DNA of 64,000 nt from Apricaphanius iberus (taxonomy: Eukaryota; Chordata; Actinopteri; Cyprinodontiformes; Aphaniidae), in assembly GCA_028564705.1 (NCBI GenBank), contig JAPXFQ010002623.1, positions 910,001 through 974,000 of the forward strand. Reading direction: 5' to 3'. The notes below the pieces were generated by a model. That model had not been told where the DNA came from. It made no database searches and worked only from the letters and a program-made list of their open reading frames with translations. Both the position numbers and the translations under genes were made by a program. Of the stretch, positions 58,390-64,000 are shown piece after piece. Numbering within the stretch: position 1 is the first letter of the stretch; each line of letters starts with the position of its first letter.

Positions 58390-58445
58390 GTTGCAATTTC
58401 ATGTCTTATCAATAAAGTATTTTTGAATTTAATTGAATTTGAAAT
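58390..58445 (+). repeat. Retroelement 3'-tail-like scrap
   Basis: TCAATAAAGTATTTTTGAAT followed by a TTTAATTGAATTTG repeat resembles a fish LINE 3' end. It is short and not assigned. Confidence 0.3.
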
Positions 58446-58479
58446 GATCTCTCAGTTTGAGACATTATGCTACACAATC

Positions 58480-58735
58480 ATAGAAAGATTACAAACTTTA
58501 GAGGTCTTGACTTTGACAATCTCCACAAGGAAAGTAAGCCACAAAAGGTCATTGCTACAGAATCTGGTTGTTCCCAGAGTGCTGTATTTACAGAATAGAC
58601 AGATGATTGAAAGGAAAATGTTTGGTAGTAAAAGATGTACAAGCAACAAGGATTACCACAGCCTTTGGGAGGATTATCTAGCAAGAAACATTAAAACATT
58701 TCGGGAAAATTCACAAGGAGTGGACTGAGACTGTG
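58480..58735 (+). pseudogene. Tc1-like transposase N-terminal remnant (lineage E)
   Basis: Phrases CAAGGAAAGTAAGCCACAAA, GGTTGTTCCCAGAGTGCTGT and AAGATGTACAAGCAACAAGG, then GATTCACAAGGAG-like text, match the DNA-binding half of a fish Tc1-type transposase. A residual frame includes MFGSKRCTSNKDYHSLWEDY, corresponding to the GRKR-box and second helix-turn-helix region. Termini and nuclease are absent. Confidence 0.6.
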
Positions 58736-58963
58736 ATGTTGGCCTGTATTTTTCTGTGTTGTCTTTGTCTGTCTGCTTCCTGCTCTTCCCCATATTTCTA
58801 GAGAGTTCCACCAGAGGTCCTGTCAATTAATTTGGGGGTAGAGCCTGTCTGCTGCACCTGCACAGGTGCTGCTCATTTAGCTCATTATCACCTGAGTGTT
58901 GTAAAACTGTTTGATAAAAACCTCAAGTCCTCTGTGTGATTGTCTGAATATGTGTGGTCCACA

Positions 58964-59317
58964 CATTGCAAAAAATATGTCAAAAATGACACATGTCTTG
59001 AGTGTGATCAGGGACTACACATGTTGAGTTAATTTAAACACATTACGTGTGAGACACAATTGCTCCTGTTATTTATTTTTTTTATGCTCTGATATGCATT
59101 CTTTTTGTTTCTTCATGTATATTTGTTTTTTTTCTGTTTATTTTATTTTAAAATCTTAAAATTTCCTGTGCCAGACCTTCAGGCACGGAAGATAACATGT
59201 TTACTATGTCAATTAATTGATTGAAGGATTACACACTGTGTGCTAAAATCTACACAACATGTGTAGTCCCTGATCCACTCAGAACATGTCAATTTTGGCA
59301 AATCTGTTTTTGCAGTG
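58964..59317. mobile_element. MITE with about 90-bp terminal inverted repeats
   Basis: The left arm starts CATTGCAAAAA and the right arm ends TTTTTGCAGTG. Both contain TCAGGGACTACACATGTTG (in opposite orientation) about 50 bases in, and similarity continues for about 90 bases with mismatches. The element is 354 bp and has no coding capacity. Superfamily and target duplication are unclear. Confidence 0.75.
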
Positions 59318-62300
59318 CATGACAAACCTGTTTGTAAGTTTCTCATTGAAATCTCCTCATTATGCATTCACTTGTGATGGCCAAATGAAGCTTTATGACG
59401 CACATGAAAACTTTATCAAAATCATTACTCAAAGCTTTCTAACACAGTCCTCTTGGATGACAGCTAGTAGCCTTAAGTATGAACATCAACTTGAGTCAAC
59501 ATGCTTGGTGTCAGTTTAGGGCAGGGCTGTTAATCTCATTTTAATTTAAATTGCGTAGTGCTTTAATCATTATGCCAACTGAACAATCCAGGAGGCCCCG
59601 GCTGATAGGTGAAATGAAAGTACAGTGTACAGTGATTCCTGCATATGTGTTTTCTGCTCTGCCTGCCTGGCCATGTGAGATGTGTTGTGTCAGTATAGCA
59701 AATGTGTGGCTGGGGAGGTGCCCATCTTTGTTTCTGTAGAAGGGATGTTCCGTGATAGAAGTTAGCAGTTAACGTTAGCACGCAGTTTTGAAGTGCTGTG
59801 ATGTTACAATACGATGATGACGATGTGATCTTGCAATAACAGGAGCAGTACGCAAGATCTGTATGCGAAAATAATAGGGAAGGTTATATTAAAATGTTTT
59901 TATTATTATTGATATGACTAGACAAAAATGAAATGGAAAATCAAGATTCATTCTCACCTGTCCAGTCTTTTCTTACCATAGCCCAGGTGAGTCAATCTTT
60001 TTGTCTGGTTAATACGTTGTTTTACACAACAAACCCTTGGTTTTTCTTTAAATCCCGATCTTTTCAAAGCTGAGGTTATCCCTGTTGCTTGTAGACCCTT
60101 TTCCATGTCATGTTTTCATTAAGCTCAATTGTTATGTTTAGATTCAGAGCTCTATGAATAGCCAGCTATAATTTTTTTTCTGTCAAGTCAGAACTAAAAG
60201 AGAAAACTTCTGTGTTTTGACGTTTTCTAAAAAATAGATTAAAAAAAATGTTTCTTTTAACGGGTTCTAGAACAATGTTTTTTTGACAACTGGAAACTTT
60301 TCTGTGAGCCTCTACAGAGCATATTAAACATGGCTGAATCACAAAATGGAAATGAAAATGAACATAAACAAATAAAGATCGCAATTTACGGTATGGCTTT
60401 AAAGTAGACAGTTTAAACAAAAAAAACTCATTTTGTAGGTTGTTTTTGAAACCACCTTCTTGGTACTTAAAAATAAAAAAAATAGGTAAATCACTGTGTG
60501 ATCAATCCATAAAGTATTAATTATTAATTTCTCATACAGTACATTTTTAAATGAAACATTTCTTTCTCCAAATGTTGTTTTTGCATTGTTGTTTTTGCAT
60601 TTGCTTTGCCTGCTTGTGAATTGGTTTGGACATGAACCAAAAGATGCTAATTATTTTTAAAATAATCACAATTAATTTAAAACTAATTTAGCTTCATTTC
60701 CAAACATTTGAATAGAAGTCTTGGTTATAAGGCAAAAATATTCATACTGAACTGCGACATAATGATCAATTTATTGTTTCTATTTCTTTGCATATTTATC
60801 CATTTACTGGATTTTTGGGTAGTTTTATTGTACATTTTTCTTTTACTTAGTAGTTATGTGTAAAAATGTATTAGCTTGGTGAGTTTTTGATTAAAGTGTT
60901 TGACTTAATTCTTTTCTTGTTTTTTTGGAAAGCATTTTTTTTTTATTCTTCCAAATACATATGTTGTAATTTGCTATTCAATGAACTTCAGGAACTCATT
61001 CTTTTATCTTTTGTTTAATTAGCTCAGCCTTATCACACAGGTAGCCATAAACAATAACTTAGACGGAAAAAATTGGCTGTTACTATATTTCCTGAATCCC
61101 AGCTGGTGCCCCAAGAATAATAATTTTGACATAAAATGGTTAAACTTATTAATGATTGCCATTAGCAATTACTCATAAATACTTATAGACAAAACCTACC
61201 TCTGTGTTACAAGACAGTACAGAACTTTTGGGTATGGTACATTTGACAGCCCAAGCTACCTATATTCAACAACAACAAGTTAATGCAGTTTTGAATTTTA
61301 GAACCACTTTAATCATTAAAATAATAAAAATTAACAAGTGAAATATGTCCACCACCCTCTATATAATTAGTGCATATAATACATAAATGGAATTATGATT
61401 TTGAATGAATTGACAAAATAAATTAACTTTCCGATGAGCTTCTAATGTATTTATTTGTACCTGTACACCAAATGCATTTTAATTTTTCTCAGAAGCCGTT
61501 TCTTTATTTTTGTTTTCCCTTTTATCTCTGTGATACTCATAATAAAAAGACACTGAGTGCTGTTGGGTTCTAAAATTTTTAAGAATGCCCACATAAACCA
61601 AACATTCATGCTCTGATGGGCCACAGCCTGACTAAGATTGAGTTAGGTGGATTCTTTACACTTCAGTGGCTGAGGCTTAACTTCAAAACTGAAAGTAGAG
61701 CAGAAGGCGAAAAAGAAGGCGGAGAAGGAGGACTGCCTGGTGCAGCCAGTTAGAGCTCTATCTATATATCTATCATTTCATTTTCCTGCTTCTTGCCCTC
61801 GCTGACTTACTGTGTCTCGAAGCAGGGATTCAAAGGTCTGTCACTGGATAAAATACACACAGAAACTCAAATACACACACACACAGAAGCGTGCACATAC
61901 TTTCATCAGAGTGGCAGCTTGTTCACGGATGAGTTGTATGAAATGAAAAAAAAAAAATTTTAGGATTTGTTCTGACTGAACTGCTTCATCGTTGATTATT
62001 CCAGTTTGTATTTGAAACTCAAAAGTCTCTGCTAATGTTAAAGGTGATTTGAAATATGTGGCATCTAAAATATGAACCAGGAAAGGAATTTTGCTTCTGC
62101 TATTAGATATAAAATTCTCATACATCTTTTTACACATATTTACCTGAGGTGCTAATAAATGTGGAGCGAGCTATACACAGCTGAGGGAAAATTAGAGGTG
62201 TTCTGTGAAACTGGCCATTTTTGCATTTCGTAAAACGTGATCTGTATTCAGGTGGTAACTGGAACTTAGCTGTGCACAAATGGAAATTGTAATGCATGAT

Positions 62301-63114
62301 TACATATTGAATTAGATTGATAAAGGTGCATGTCTAATTCTTCTCATTTTAAAGTGGTGACATTTATCTCAAAGTGACTTTGAGAAAGCATGTTATCAAT
62401 TAAGAAATAACAACAAATATGAAACTAGAAAGTTGAAAAATTAACATAGGTGGCACTGATTATGAGCCTCTACCCTTTGCTTTTTCTGTAAAAGAATGCC
62501 CAACATATTTTTTTCTTAGGACACTTACAGAAATAATTTTATTCCGGCCTGAAAGAGGGTATGGAAAATATACAGACAACACACGTGTGTTTAGTAAGAA
62601 TTTGAGGATACTGGAGTTTAAAAATATGCCAAACAGGTGATCTCATTACAGTCAGATCTGCACAGCTATAACGAAGCACCTTCTATATATCATCTGAGGA
62701 TCATTATTATTATGTGATAGACCAAAACAAAACAGTAAATAATTAGAAAAGCACACAGAGATTGCAGACACACCCCCTCCCCATGTTGTGTTCTAATTGT
62801 AACTTTTTAGATTCCTTCCACAAAAAAACACCTTTAGCAGCTGCATTCCCCTCTGACATCATTTGTTCAGTAGTCGGTCACCAAAACGATTTTTTTCGAT
62901 AATGCCATTTTTCAAAACCCCCAAATTCTTTTTGCTTGTTCATGGCCCTATTGCAGACATTTTCTGTCATTAAAATTCATCTTTTTGAATTATGTTACTA
63001 ACTAACTAACTAACTGACAGACAAACAAACCCTGGAGAAAACCTATTTGGCTGAGGTAATTATTACATGGAAGTAAAGAGGTGTTTAATTTAGTTTTGGT
63101 AAATAATAAATGGC
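59318..63114. other. AT-rich background, no gene seen
   Basis: No recognisable gene. Simple repeats are limited to an (AC)n run at about 61,870-61,885 and (CTAA)n at 62,997-63,015. The region 61,660-61,850 is purine-rich but not assignable. Confidence 0.5.
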
Positions 63115-63400
63115 CTGTACTTGTAGAGCCCTTCACCTCGTCCTGAGGACCACAAAGTGCTTCAAACTACATTTAGTCATTTTCACATTCATGCACACAT
63201 TCGCACACTGGTGATGGTAAGCTACATTGTAGCTACAGCTGCCCTGGGGCACACTGACAGAAGTGAGACTGCCGAACACACAGGTGCCAGGGGGCCCTCT
63301 GACCACCACCAGCAGGCAAGGCAGGTCAAGTGTGAGGCCAAGGACATAACAATTGAGATTGACAGAGAGGTGGTTACAAGACGAGCTCATACCTCCTGAG
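63115..63400 (-). repeat. SINE-like fish repeat, reverse orientation
   Basis: The order GTGCTTCAAACTACATTTAG, TTCATGCACACATTCGCACA, CTGGTGATGGTAAGCTACAT, GCCCTGGGGCACACTGACAG and CCTCTGACCACCACCAGCAG is a very common fish repeat. Its last block is the reverse complement of part of the tRNA-like repeat at 3,095-3,265, so both belong to one family or a composite. The tRNA-like head is not visible here. The 80-codon frame inside it is not a gene. Confidence 0.65.
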
Positions 63401-64000
63401 TCATGAACAAACCACAACTCTTTATAGTTTTTTGTATACATGTCACCCGCTGGATCTCTGACACTTTTGTGACACACAGAAACACATATGCTGGTAATGT
63501 AAGTGATTCACTTCGCCACTCATTTGTCACAATCGGATGGTATATCTGTTGCGGTTCATCCGTAAAGCTATACCTGCGCTTTGACTTCTAGTTAACAGCA
63601 GCCATATGGCATAGCATGACTAAGTGCAACGCAATGCACAGCCAGCTTTAGCTCTGTTATTAAACAGATCAGAACTACACACTACAACAGGAGGATGTCA
63701 CATTTGAAAAAGGCTTTTGTGTTGCAAGAATCCCACCTTTGAAAAAACGCTTGAACATTTTCACCAATTCATGAATTCCCCCCGGATCTCCAGAACGGTA
63801 CATTAAAAGAGGACATGTACAGAGAAAAGACTACATTTGGTTAGAAAGGGAACATTCAATCCACTCAAAAAAAATTGTACTGCCTCAAACAGATTCTCTG
63901 TTATAATTACTTTCTATTTAGCTTCATTAAATCTTACTAGTTTCCCTGAAAGTGCTGAAGAAACACATCTCCAACAGCATGTGTCACCATATGTATTTTG
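63401..64000. other. Background, no gene seen
   Basis: No gene or repeat was recognised up to the end of the window. Confidence 0.45.

Noticed and set aside
61841..62137. 98-codon minus-strand frame
   Set aside because: No family features, a Phe/Ile-rich composition and a terminus in an (AC)n repeat; probably chance.
63157..63399. 80-codon plus-strand frame
   Set aside because: It falls entirely inside the SINE-like repeat at 63,115-63,400.

Overview
This is an AT-rich vertebrate, almost certainly teleost fish, window without a recognisable host protein-coding gene. It is intergenic or intronic DNA crowded with transposable elements. The fish assignment is inference from the element mix: several Tc1-like lineages, a fish-type L1, an L2/Rex1-like LINE, a Penelope-like fragment, Harbinger and hAT-like pieces, tRNA-like SINEs and a short solo LTR. 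No intact tRNA, rRNA, CRISPR or bacterial-style operon is visible. Nearly all coding signal belongs to mobile elements, and most of it is broken.

Layout. 1-10,430: AT-rich background with a retroelement-tail-like segment (225-300), a tRNA-like SINE (about 3,095-3,265) and an internally deleted Tc1 (8,812-9,270). 10,603-11,457: a GC-richer LTR-like block. 11,458-20,040: the main feature, a full-length minus-strand L1 with a perfect 19-bp target-site duplication, poly(A) tail, ORF1, an ORF2 broken by one frameshift, and an unusual GC-rich 3' UTR of roughly 3 kb. 20,938-21,390: a MITE. 22,497-25,765: a second, more decayed minus-strand LINE ending in hexamer repeats. 26,489-27,347: a MITE split by a 309-bp solo LTR.

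30,840-32,415 and 38,712-40,288: two nearly identical Tc1-like elements in opposite orientation, about 6.3 kb apart, with 212-bp inverted repeats and the same inactivating mutations. Further Tc1 remnants lie at 34,050-34,600, 35,615-36,415, 40,333-40,685 and 58,480-58,735. 42,986-43,326 holds a possible pair of host exons on the minus strand. 49,787-53,065 is a three-level nest: a minus-strand Tc1 containing a piece of a second Tc1 and a 1,440-bp Harbinger element. 53,640-54,700 looks like a promoter/LTR region. 54,925-56,785 is a LINE lacking its reverse-transcriptase core, with a Penelope-like 3' fragment at the gap. 56,790-59,317 continues with a Harbinger end, MITEs, a hAT-like end and a Tc1 scrap. 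59,318-64,000 is AT-rich background ending in another copy of the SINE-like family.

The elements do not form a pathway together; the window records successive insertions. No convincing new biological system was found. The observations most worth checking are the L1 with its G-rich 3' UTR, the two Tc1 copies sharing the same stops, the LINE/Penelope junction with a hammerhead-like motif, and the candidate exon pair.
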